Source of the DNA: Allobosea sp. 117
Lineage (GTDB): Bacteria > Pseudomonadota > Alphaproteobacteria > Rhizobiales > Xanthobacteraceae
Assembly (NCBI RefSeq): GCF_000702305.1
Contig: NZ_JNLC01000018.1
Coordinates: 1 to 64,000 of the forward strand
DNA: 64,000 bases
Direction of reading: 5' to 3'
Position numbers and translations under genes: made by a program. Positions 51,860 to 61,100 of the stretch are shown here, piece after piece. The notes beneath the pieces were generated by a model that saw only the letters and a program-made list of their open reading frames with translations, was not told the origin of the DNA and did not search any database. Each line of letters opens with the position of its first letter. The first letter of the stretch is position 1.

Positions 51860-52053
51860 GTCCTCTCCTCATCCGGCGCGCCACTGCCCATTTCGGCGCC
51901 ATGCCTGCGAAATATATTCGGGCCCGGCCTGAGGGGAAAGCCGGAAGGAGGACGAAGACGACCTATCTCTGGACGACCGCCGGCGGCCGCACTAGGACGA
52001 GGCACACAAAATGCCAGACCGAACGGCGACGGCGAGGAACCACGAGGAACCCC

Positions 52054-52797
52054 ATGGCCACCTTCATCCTGATCCACGGCTCCTGGCACTGGGGCGGCTG
52101 CTTCGTGAAGGTCGCCAATATCCTCGGCGCCGCCGGCCATGCGGTGATCACGCCCGATCTGGCGAGCCACGGCTTCGACCCGACCCCGACCGCCGCCGTC
52201 ACCGACATATCGATCTATGCCGCGCCGGTGCGCACGGCGCTGGAGGAGATCGAGGGCAAGGCCATCCTCGTCGGCCACAGCGTCGGCGGGGCAACCTGCA
52301 CCTGGCTCGGCGAGGAGATGCCCGAGCGCATACACGCCCTCGTCTACCTCACCGGCTTCATGGCGCCGGCCGGCAAATGCGCCCGCGACTTCGTGATGAC
52401 TCCCGCCTATCTCAAGGACCCGGCCATCGTCGAGAGCCAGGGCATGCTGCGCCTCGGCAAGGAGGGCCTGGGCCTCGACCTGTCGAAGCGCGACCTCATC
52501 GCCCGCTCGCTCTATTCCGACTGCACCGAGCACGACATCGACGTCGCTCTGAAGAGCCTCGTGCGCACCACCCCGCACGCCCCCTTCACCGCGGTCTCGG
52601 CGATCACGCCCCACCGCTTCGGCAGGCTGCCGCGCCACTACATCGAATGCCTTCAGGATCGCGGCCTGCCGCTCGCCGTGCAGCGCGACATGCAGGCCGC
52701 CGTGCCGGGCGCCAAGGTCCACCAGCTCGCCACCGGCCACTCGCCCTTCCTCAGCGCACCGGAGGACGTCGCGGAGGTCCTGCTGGGGATCGCCTAG
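52054..52797 (+). CDS. Alpha/beta-fold hydrolase (pyrethroid hydrolase/methylesterase type)
   Basis: 247 residues. Motifs: FILIHGSWHWGGC oxyanion region, VGHSVGGATCTWL nucleophile (Ser about 77), and ATGHSPFLSAPEDVAEVLL with the catalytic histidine. This layout matches EstC-like esterases and plant methylesterases. No signal peptide. ATG 52054 has GAGGAAC upstream. Substrate unknown. Confidence 0.87.
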   Translation: MATFILIHGSWHWGGCFVKVANILGAAGHAVITPDLASHGFDPTPTAAVTDISIYAAPVRTALEEIEGKAILVGHSVGGATCTWLGEEMPERIHALVYLTGFMAPAGKCARDFVMTPAYLKDPAIVESQGMLRLGKEGLGLDLSKRDLIARSLYSDCTEHDIDVALKSLVRTTPHAPFTAVSAITPHRFGRLPRHYIECLQDRGLPLAVQRDMQAAVPGAKVHQLATGHSPFLSAPEDVAEVLLGIA

Positions 52798-52897
52798 CGC
52801 CCGCATGCCGGTACCGCCGGCACCTGCCGATCCCGCTTTGCGCACTCGCCCGGAGGCCCTATTCATCGGCGGCAGCGGATGGAGGGCGCGCAGGGCG

Positions 52898-54508
52898 ATG
52901 AACGCCGCATTGAACATGTTATCGATGCTGGCGGCGTTCGGCGTGCCGGCGCTGATCGGCCTCGCCATGCCGAAACGCTGGCGCGTCGGCACGCTGGTGC
53001 TGTGGATTCTCGCCCCGCTGGTCCTGCTGCTGGCACTCGCGGGTGTCGAGGCGGCGCGCAATCCGACGGGCGCCGACCTCGGCAACCTGCTGTACGGGCT
53101 GGCGCTGATCGGCTCGATCGCCGCCCTGCCCTGGCTGCTCGCCTGCCTGCTCGGCTTCGGCATCGGCCTCGCGCTGCGGCGCATGTTAGGCACGCGGCAA
53201 GCAAGCACCACGGCGGCACCCTCGCAAATCACATCCGCCCAGCCAGCACCCAAGGCTTCGGCCGGAGCAGCGCCACGCACACCAGCGGCTCCGCCCATCA
53301 CCCCCGCCCTTCAGCCGCCGTCCGGCTGGCGGGCGGTGCATGTCGGCTTCGACCATGATGATCTCGTCATCGACGGTCTGGCCGTCTGGTCCCTGCCCTG
53401 GCGCACCGAAGCGGGCCCGCCCGTCAGGCTGGAGCACCCTGCCCATCCGGGGCAGCTACACGACTTCACCGTTCATTCGGTCGATGACGGTCGCAGCGCG
53501 ACCCGCTTCGCAGCGGCGGAGCTCTCCAATGGCGTATGGGGTTTCTACCGCTGGATCGTGCCGGCCGACGCCTCCGAGGGCTGCTCAGCGGACGGCACGC
53601 TGCGCTACACCCATGGCCATGGCGAGCTGATCGGTGGGAGCTACGACGCCGTCGCGCCCACCGCCACGCTGAGCGACGCGCGCACCGGCGCTCTGGTCTT
53701 CGACGGGAAGGACTGGTTCTCCAGCCGTGTCGTGCCGCAGGCAGATGGCGGACTCATCCTCGATCTGGAGCAGAACCAGCGGCAGACACTGTTCCACATC
53801 GATCCGCCACGCGCCGTCTTCCTCGATCTGGCGCGCAGCGATCCCGAGCGGCCGCTCGGCGAACTCGCCGGGGCGGCGGCCGCGGCGCATCGCGAGAGCC
53901 TTGATAAAGCCAACGCCTATATGGGCCGGCGCGTCGCGCCCGACGGGTCGATGATCGTCGAGCTGGCGGCCGTCGAATGGTTCAACACCCATTGGGTGCA
54001 CTCGCCGCGCGTGACCGAGGTCGCCACCGGCAGGATCGTGCTTGACCTCGCGGGAAGCGACTGGGACGCCTTCGCCAGCTTCCCGCGCGAGCGGGCGGTG
54101 CGGCTGGCACTGAGGTCCTATCGCACTGGCGCCTCGCTGGCGGTCACGATCGATCTTGACGCCGGCCGCTACGCGATCGAGGGACGCGAAGCCTCTGGCG
54201 CCGTCGCGGATCTGCCGACGATGCTCGCGCGCGAGGCCCGCGCCGCGGCCGCCCGACCTCATGCACCACCCGCGGCGATCCGGCCACGCGTGACGCTACG
54301 CTCCTGGGGCGTCGCGTTCCTCATCCTCGTGGGAGCGCTCGTCGCCATCGCCGCCGCCACGCTCGTCACCCTGCGGCTGCAGCCCGAAGCTTCGCAACGG
54401 CTCGACCGCGTCCCAGCCATGCCCCGCCTGCCGGCCGGCGCTGTGGCACCTTTGTCGCAGCTTTCCGCTCGCGTAAGCACATGGCTACCTGCCGGACGCC
54501 CGAAGTGA
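52898..54508 (+). CDS. Large membrane-anchored protein of unknown function
   Basis: 536 residues. Three N-terminal membrane segments (about 10-25, 30-55, 68-95), an Ala/Pro linker (about 98-140), a soluble beta-rich region of about 330 residues with pieces like WRAVHVGFDHDDLVIDGLAV and VWGFYRWIVPADAS and LAVTIDLDAGRYAIEG, and one C-terminal membrane segment (VAFLILVGALVAIAAATLV). No domain is recognised. ATG 52898 has GGAGGG upstream and begins the first helix; an in-frame ATG at 52805 is possible. Confidence 0.65.
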   Translation: MNAALNMLSMLAAFGVPALIGLAMPKRWRVGTLVLWILAPLVLLLALAGVEAARNPTGADLGNLLYGLALIGSIAALPWLLACLLGFGIGLALRRMLGTRQASTTAAPSQITSAQPAPKASAGAAPRTPAAPPITPALQPPSGWRAVHVGFDHDDLVIDGLAVWSLPWRTEAGPPVRLEHPAHPGQLHDFTVHSVDDGRSATRFAAAELSNGVWGFYRWIVPADASEGCSADGTLRYTHGHGELIGGSYDAVAPTATLSDARTGALVFDGKDWFSSRVVPQADGGLILDLEQNQRQTLFHIDPPRAVFLDLARSDPERPLGELAGAAAAAHRESLDKANAYMGRRVAPDGSMIVELAAVEWFNTHWVHSPRVTEVATGRIVLDLAGSDWDAFASFPRERAVRLALRSYRTGASLAVTIDLDAGRYAIEGREASGAVADLPTMLAREARAAAARPHAPPAAIRPRVTLRSWGVAFLILVGALVAIAAATLVTLRLQPEASQRLDRVPAMPRLPAGAVAPLSQLSARVSTWLPAGRPK

Positions 54509-54543
54509 TAAAGCTGCGCGGTGAGGTTGTGGGGGCGTAAGCG

Positions 54544-55845
54544 GTGAGCGGGATCAATCCGGCAGGCGTTTCAGGACGGAAGGGCGGCGCACGGACCATC
54601 GGGCGCATCCGCATCGCCGCAGTTGCCGCCACATTGCTCGTCGTCGCCGGCTGCGGCTCACGGCCCGGACCGGACTCGCTCGCCACCAGCGACGCCACCG
54701 CGCCAGGCGCCACCAGGCATACCATCCTCGTCGCCTCGACGCGGGCGCGCGATCCCCACCCCGGCACCTTCTACAGCGGCGAACGCACCCCGGCGCTGAG
54801 CTTCGCCAAGGTCGACCTCACCGTGCCGCCGAGCCATCAGGTCGGCGAGGTGGAATGGCCGAAGCAGCCGCCCGGCAACCCGGCCACCGAGATGGTGGTG
54901 CAGAGCGCCGCCTATCGCGAGACGCCGCAGGAGTTCAACGCCGATCTCAAGGCCGAGCTGGCGCGCCGCCCGGCCGGCCAGCGCAACGCCGTCATCTTCA
55001 TCCACGGCTACAACACGCAGTTCTCGGAGGCGCTCTACCGCCTCGCGCAGATGGCCGAGGATTCCAAGTCGACCGCCGTTCCGGTGCTGTTCACCTGGGC
55101 CTCGCGCGGCGACACCGCCGACTATGTCTACGACACCAACAGCGCCACCGCCGCGCGCGACCGGCTGGAAGACACCATCCGCATGGTCTTCGCCAGCGGC
55201 GCGGACCAGGTGAGCATCTTCGCCCACTCGATGGGCAACTGGGTGACGGTCGAGGCGCTGCGGCAGATCAAGATCTCCGGCAAGGGTCTGCCGGTCGATA
55301 AGCTCGGCAACATCATCCTCGCCGCGCCGGACATCGACGTCGACGTCTTCAAGACCCAGCTCAAGCGCTTCGGCAAGCCGCCGAAGCCCTTCATCGTGGT
55401 GGTGTCGGCGGACGACAAGGCGCTCGGCTTTTCGCAGTTCATCGCCGGTGGCAAGAGCCGCCTCGGCTCCTACACCAAGGACGACGAGCTGGTCGCGCTC
55501 GGCGCGGTGGTCGCCGACATGACCGACGTGAAATCGCTCGACGAGTATAACCACGGCAAGTTTGCCCAGCTCGTCGCCATGGCGCCGGAGCTGCAATCCG
55601 TCGTCGCCTCCGCCAAGAAGAACAAGGAAGGCGGCCAGATCACCGTCGCCGGCGTGAAGCTGTTCGGCCTGGAGCAGTTCGCCTTGCAGCAGCCCAGCCG
55701 TGGCACGACGCGGCAGAGAGGGCGGGACGCGTCGACCGGCAACGACGTCGCCGCGACGACCCCGGCCGCCACCGCTGCCGAGCCGGCACCGGCGGCGACG
55801 ACGACGGAGGTCGCCGAGGCGGCACAGGCAGCGCAGCCGCAATAG
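54544..55845 (+). CDS. DUF900 alpha/beta-hydrolase lipoprotein
   Basis: 433 residues. The signal ends in a lipobox LVVAGC (Cys about 38). The DUF900 domain (about 60-370) has NAVIFIHGYNTQFSEALYRL with VPVLFTWASRGD, the nucleophile elbow SIFAHSMGNWVTVEAL and aspartate/histidine motifs in NIILAAPDIDVDVF and SLDEYNHGKFAQ. The last 60 residues are Ala/Thr-rich and disordered. Start GTG 54544. Follows the unknown membrane protein by 35 bases; possibly an operon. Confidence 0.85.
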   Translation: MSGINPAGVSGRKGGARTIGRIRIAAVAATLLVVAGCGSRPGPDSLATSDATAPGATRHTILVASTRARDPHPGTFYSGERTPALSFAKVDLTVPPSHQVGEVEWPKQPPGNPATEMVVQSAAYRETPQEFNADLKAELARRPAGQRNAVIFIHGYNTQFSEALYRLAQMAEDSKSTAVPVLFTWASRGDTADYVYDTNSATAARDRLEDTIRMVFASGADQVSIFAHSMGNWVTVEALRQIKISGKGLPVDKLGNIILAAPDIDVDVFKTQLKRFGKPPKPFIVVVSADDKALGFSQFIAGGKSRLGSYTKDDELVALGAVVADMTDVKSLDEYNHGKFAQLVAMAPELQSVVASAKKNKEGGQITVAGVKLFGLEQFALQQPSRGTTRQRGRDASTGNDVAATTPAATAAEPAPAATTTEVAEAAQAAQPQ

Positions 55846-55992
55846 CGCGTGCCGCAGGCGGCCGAACCGTTCCGTCGGCGAAAGCGAGTCGCCATCGATC
55901 GCGTCCTTTCATAGGCCCCATGAAAACATCTCGTTTTCCGATGGATGGCGCCTGAATTATGGTCGCGCCCCACTGAAGCTGGAGCGCGCCCC

Positions 55993-56979
55993 ATGTCCGC
56001 CCCGACATCCGCCTCGACCGCCATGCCTTCGCAGTCCCATACCTTCCTGCCCTTGCCGATGCTGGTGGGACTGTTCTGCGTGCTGTGGTCGTCGGCCTTC
56101 GCCGGCGCGAAGATGGCGCTCGCCGACGCCCCGCCGCTGACACTGCTGGCGATCCGGCTGCTGCTGGCCGGTGCTATCATGCTGGCGCTCGCCTGGGCAG
56201 TGGACGGGCGCCCGCGCCTCGGCCGGCGGGATATCGGCGCGCTCGTCTTCATCGGCGTGCTGAACAACGCCGTCTATCTCGGCCTCAACTGGACAGCGCT
56301 GACCTTCACCTCATCCGCCTATACGGCGGTGCTGACGAGCTGCCTGCCGCTGCTCGTCGCCCTGTTCGCCGGGCCGCTGCTGGGCGAGAAGCTGAATCTG
56401 AGCAAATGGATCGGCATCGGCCTCGGCCTTGCCGGCGTCGTCATCGTGCTGCGCTCACGGCTCGAAGGCGCTCATGAGAGCCTCGCCGGCACGCTGCTCA
56501 TCGGCGGCGGCGTCACGGCGCTGGCGGCCGGCACGCTCGCCTTCAAATATTTCCGCCCGCGTGGCGGCGTGTGGACCGGCAATGCCATCCAGTGCCTCGC
56601 CGGCGGGCTTGTGCTGGTGCCCCTTGCCCTCGCCACCGAAAGCGTCTCGGACGTGCGGCTGACCGCGAACCTGTTCGGCGGCCTCGCCTTCCTCGTGGTC
56701 GGCGTGTCGATCGGCGGCTACGGGCTCTGGTTCTACCTGCTGACCCGCTCCAGCGCGACGGCGGCCTCCAGCCTGCACTTCCTGATGCCGCCGCTCGGCC
56801 TCGCCTTCGGCTGGCTGCTGCTCGGCGAGACGGTGCCGCCGCTCGACTTCGTCGGCATCGCACCGATCGCGCTCGGCATCTGGCTGGTGACGCGGCCGGG
56901 CAGAAAACCGGCCGAGCTTCAGCGGCGGGAAGACAGCGCCGCGGCCGAGGGCACCTGCATGTCGGCCAGCAATTCGTAG
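55993..56979 (+). CDS. EamA/DMT superfamily transporter
   Basis: A 328-residue ten-helix drug/metabolite exporter. Two EamA halves: PMLVGLFCVLWSSAFAGAKM and NNAVYLGLNWTALTFTSSAY in the first, and GGLAFLVVGVSIGGYGLWFY with HFLMPPLGLAFGWLLLGE in the second. ATG 55993 has GGAGC upstream. Its last 61 bases overlap the 3' end of the convergent LLM oxidoreductase gene. Substrate unknown. Confidence 0.88.
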   Translation: MSAPTSASTAMPSQSHTFLPLPMLVGLFCVLWSSAFAGAKMALADAPPLTLLAIRLLLAGAIMLALAWAVDGRPRLGRRDIGALVFIGVLNNAVYLGLNWTALTFTSSAYTAVLTSCLPLLVALFAGPLLGEKLNLSKWIGIGLGLAGVVIVLRSRLEGAHESLAGTLLIGGGVTALAAGTLAFKYFRPRGGVWTGNAIQCLAGGLVLVPLALATESVSDVRLTANLFGGLAFLVVGVSIGGYGLWFYLLTRSSATAASSLHFLMPPLGLAFGWLLLGETVPPLDFVGIAPIALGIWLVTRPGRKPAELQRREDSAAAEGTCMSASNS

Positions 56980-58004
56980 GAGCGCTTCTTCGCCTCCAGC
57001 AAATGGATCGGCGAGGTGATCATCAGCTCGTCCGCCAACGTCGTCTCGACGAAGCGGGCGAGCCCTTCCCTCACCTTCTCCGGCCCGCCGACCAGCAGCC
57101 GCTCGCGGTTGCGCCGGATCATGCCCCGGTCGCTGTCCTTGTAGTCATAGGCGCCCGCCTCCTCCGGCGAGGGGATCGGCGCGAACTCGCCGCGCATGCG
57201 CCGCAGATGCATCAGGTCGGCGCTGGAGGCGAGACGTTCGGCCTCCTCGTCCGTCTCGGCGCAGATCACCGAAAGGGCGAGGATCGCATGCGGCTTCGCC
57301 AACCGGTCCGAGGGGCGGAAATTGGCGCGATAGCTCAGCATGGCGTCGAGCACGTCATGGGTGGCGAAATGATGCGCGAAGGCGAAGGGAAGCCCGAGCT
57401 GCGCCGAGAGCCGCGCGCTGTAGCCGCTCGAACCGAGCAGGAAGATCGGCGGCAGCCGCACGTCGACCGGCATCACCTGGATCTTGCGGTAGGGATGGTC
57501 GGCCGGCCAGGCGCCGCTGTCCCACAGCATCAGCTCCTGCAGCCGGTCGAGGAAATCGTCCTCCGGCTCGACGCCCTGCCGGCGGCGCAGCGCATGGGCG
57601 GTGAGCTGGTCGGTGCCCGGCGCCCGGCCGAGCCCGAGATCGACGCGGCCCGGATAGAGACCCTCCAGCACCTTGAAGCGCTCGGCGACCATCAGCGGCG
57701 CGTGGTTCGGCAGCATGACGCCGCCCGAGCCGACCCGGATGCGCTGCGTCGCCGCCAGGATCTGCCCGCTCATCACATCCGGCGACCCCGAGGCGATGGA
57801 GGGCAGATTGTGGTGCTCGGCGACCCAGAAGCGGGTGTAGCCTAGCTCATCGACATGCCGCGCGAGCTCGATGGTACCGCGCAGCGCCTCGGGTCCGGTC
57901 CCGCCGGAGACGACGAAGGACAGATCGAGCACCGAGAGCGACGTGCGCGACGGATCGGAGGCCTCGTTCGAGGCCGCGGGCGAGACAGGTGTGGTGGCGT
58001 CCAT
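56919..58004 (-). CDS. LLM-class flavin-dependent oxidoreductase
   Basis: A 361-residue luciferase-like monooxygenase fold (F420 or FMN). Pieces: VLDLSFVVSGGTGPEAL, YTRFWVAEHHNLPSIASGSP, RIRVGSGGVMLPNHAPLMVA and GRVDLGLGRAPGTDQLTAHAL. MsnO8-type FMN enzymes fit best. It is divergent from putA, with 157 bases between the starts. Confidence 0.88.
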   Translation of the reverse strand: MDATTPVSPAASNEASDPSRTSLSVLDLSFVVSGGTGPEALRGTIELARHVDELGYTRFWVAEHHNLPSIASGSPDVMSGQILAATQRIRVGSGGVMLPNHAPLMVAERFKVLEGLYPGRVDLGLGRAPGTDQLTAHALRRRQGVEPEDDFLDRLQELMLWDSGAWPADHPYRKIQVMPVDVRLPPIFLLGSSGYSARLSAQLGLPFAFAHHFATHDVLDAMLSYRANFRPSDRLAKPHAILALSVICAETDEEAERLASSADLMHLRRMRGEFAPIPSPEEAGAYDYKDSDRGMIRRNRERLLVGGPEKVREGLARFVETTLADELMITSPIHLLEAKKRSYELLADMQVPSAAALSSRR

Positions 58005-58043
58005 GTTCGGCAGATAGGCGCGACATGGGGGAGCGCAAGATGG

Positions 58044-58059
58044 TTCGATAACGATCGAA
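58044..58059. promoter_or_regulatory. Inverted repeat between the LLM and putA genes
   Basis: TTCGAT-AACG-ATCGAA, a perfect 6-bp inverted repeat 40 bases before the LLM start and about 100 before putA. Possible operator for either gene; no regulator assigned. Confidence 0.35.
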
Positions 58060-58082
58060 TTGAGAATCTCTCATGGCTTCCA

Positions 58083-58114
58083 GGTTGCACCCATTGCCAG
58101 AAACCGGTTGCACC
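58083..58114 (+). promoter_or_regulatory. Two PutA-operator-like sites upstream of putA
   Basis: GGTTGCACC occurs at 58083-58091 and 58106-58114, 23 bases apart, and a third copy is at 58301-58309 inside the coding region. Each contains GTTGCA, the known recognition core of PutA ribbon-helix-helix domains. The gene product below carries that domain, so autorepression is the natural reading. Confidence 0.65.
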
Positions 58115-58161
58115 TGTATGTGGTGGGCGATCTTGATCGGGTATAACCTTCGGGGGCGGGC

Positions 58162-61100
58162 ATGGCGACGACGACCATCGGCGTGAAGATCGACGACGAG
58201 CTGCGGTCCCGGCTCAAGGCCGCCGCCGAAGGTCAGGGGCGCACGCCGCATGCGCTGGTGAAGCAGGCGCTGGTGAACGCCGTCGAGCGCGCCGAGCTCG
58301 GGTTGCACCCTGAGGAGCAACCACCGCTTCCCTTCACGCCCTCCGACGTCGAGAGCCCCTTCCTCGATTTCGCCCGCGGCGTACGCCCCCAATCGGTGCT
58401 GCGTGCCCGCATCACCGGCGCCTATCGCGTGCCGGAGCCGGAATGCGTGCCGCTGCTCATCGCCGAGGCGACGCTGCCGGACCACAGGGCGCAGGCCGCG
58501 AAGGAACGCGCGGCCTCCCTCGTCGCCGCGCTGCGCGAAAAGGGCCAGAAGGGCGCGGTGGAAGGCCTGATCCACGAATATTCGCTCTCGTCCCAGGAAG
58601 GCGTCGCGCTGATGTGCCTCGCCGAGGCGCTGCTGCGCATTCCCGACCGCGCCACTCGCGACGCGCTGATCCGCGACAAGATCGGCGTCGGCGACTGGCA
58701 GTCGCATGTCGGCCACTCGCCCTCGCTGTTCGTGAACGCCGCCACATGGGGCCTCGTCGTCACCGGCAAGCTGACCAGCACAACCAGCGAGACCGGCCTG
58801 ACCGGCGCCCTCACCCGGCTGATCGGTCGCGGCGGCGAGCCGCTGATCCGCAAGGGCGTCGACCTCGCCATGCGGATGATGGGCGAGCAGTTCGTCACCG
58901 GCCAGACCATCTCCGAGGCGCTGGCCAATTCGCGGAAGATGGAGGCCAAGGGCTTCCGCTATTCCTTCGACATGCTCGGCGAGGCCGCCACCACGGAGGC
59001 GGATGCCGCGCGCTATCTGGCGGATTACGAACAGGCCATCCATGCCATCGGCAAAGCGTCGGACCGGCGCGGCATCTATGAAGGGCCGGGCATCTCGATC
59101 AAGCTCTCGGCCCTGCACCCGCGCTATTCCCGCGCCCAGTATGACCGCGTCATCGGCGAGTTGCTGCCGCGCCTCGTGCATCTCGCCCGCCTCGCGCGGC
59201 ACTACGACATCGGCCTCAACATCGATGCCGAGGAGGCCGACCGGCTCGAACTGTCGCTCGACCTGCTTGAATCGCTTTGTTTCGAAGAGACGCTAAGTGG
59301 CTGGAACGGCATCGGTTTCGTCGTCCAGGCGTACCAGAAGCGCTGCCCCTATGTGATCGACTATCTGATCGACCTCGCCCGCCGCAGCGGCCACCGGCTG
59401 ATGATCCGGCTGGTCAAGGGCGCCTATTGGGACAGCGAGATCAAGCGCGCCCAGCTCGACGGGCTGGAGGGTTTCCCGGTCTACACCCGCAAGGTGCACA
59501 CCGACGTCTCCTACCTCGCCTGCGCCCGCAAGATGCTCGCGGCGCCGGACGCGATCTTCCCGCAATTTGCCACCCACAACGCGCAGACCCTCGCGACCGT
59601 CATGGAGATGGCGGGCGGCAATTATTATGGCGGCCAGTACGAGTTCCAGTGCCTGCACGGCATGGGCGAGCCGCTCTATGAGGAGGTGGTCGGCCGCGAC
59701 AAGCTGAACCGCCCCTGCCGCGTCTATGCGCCGGTCGGCACGCATGAGACGCTGCTCGCCTATCTCGTCCGCCGCCTGCTGGAGAACGGCGCCAATTCCT
59801 CCTTCGTGAACCGCATCGCGGACGAGACAGTCAGCATCGACGAGCTCGTCGCCAATCCGGTCGACGTGGCCCGGGCCGTCGAGCCGCTCGGCAGCCCGCA
59901 CCCGAAGATCGCGCTGCCGGCGGCCCTGTTCGGGGCCGAGCGCCGCAACTCGGAGGGGCTCGACCTTTCCAACGAACAGCGCCTCGCCTCACTCGCCGCC
60001 GCGCTGCTGGCCTCCTCGGCCGCGCCTCTCCATGCGACGCCGCTACTCGGCGACGGCCCGGCGGCCGGCATTCCGCGCACCCTGCTCAACCCCGCCGACC
60101 GGCGCGACGTCGTCGGCACGGTGGAGGACGCGACGCCCGAGATCGTCGCGCGCGCCATGGAGCAGGCGGCGGCCGCCGCGCCGATCTGGCAGTCCACCCC
60201 CCCGGCCGAGCGTGCCCAGTGCCTGATCCGCGCCGCCGACCTCATGGAATCGCGCATGCCGATGCTGATCGGCGTCATCGTCCGCGAGGCCGGCAAGTCG
60301 CTCGCCAATGCCATCGGCGAGGTGCGCGAGGCGGTCGATTTCCTGCGCTACTACGGCGTGCAGGTGCGCGACCAGTTCTCCAACGACACCCACCGTCCGC
60401 TTGGGCCGGTGGTGTGCATCAGCCCGTGGAACTTCCCGCTCGCCATCTTCACCGGGCAGGTCGCCGCCGCGCTCGCCGCCGGCAATCCGGTGCTCGCCAA
60501 GCCGGCGGAGGAGACCCCGCTGATCGCCGGCCTTGCCGTCGGCATCCTGCGCGAGGCCGGCGTGCCGGCCGGCGCGGTACAATATCTGCCCGGCGCCGGA
60601 AATGTCGGCGCGGCGCTGGTCGCCGATCCGGCGACGCGCGGCGTGATGTTCACCGGCTCGACCGAGGTCGCCCGGCTGATCCAAGCGGAGCTCGCCAAGC
60701 GCCTCAGCCCCGAGGGCCGCGCGATCCCGCTGATCGCCGAGACCGGCGGCCAGAACGCGATGATCGTCGATTCCTCGGCGCTCGCCGAGCAGGTGGTCGG
60801 CGACGTCATCGCCTCCGCCTTCGATTCCGCCGGCCAGCGCTGCTCCGCCCTGCGCATCCTCTGCGTTCAGGACGACGTGGCGGACCGCATCCTCGCCATG
60901 CTGAAGGGGGCGCTGAAGGAGATCGCGGTCGGCAATCCGGTGCGGCTGTCGACCGATGTCGGCCCGGTCATCACCGACGAGGCACGCGCGACCATCGAGG
61001 CGCATATCGAGCGGCTGCGCGAGGCGGGCCGCGCTGTCGAGCAGCTCGAGCTGCGGCCCGAATGCGCGCACGGCACCTTCGTGCCGCCGACGCTGATCGA

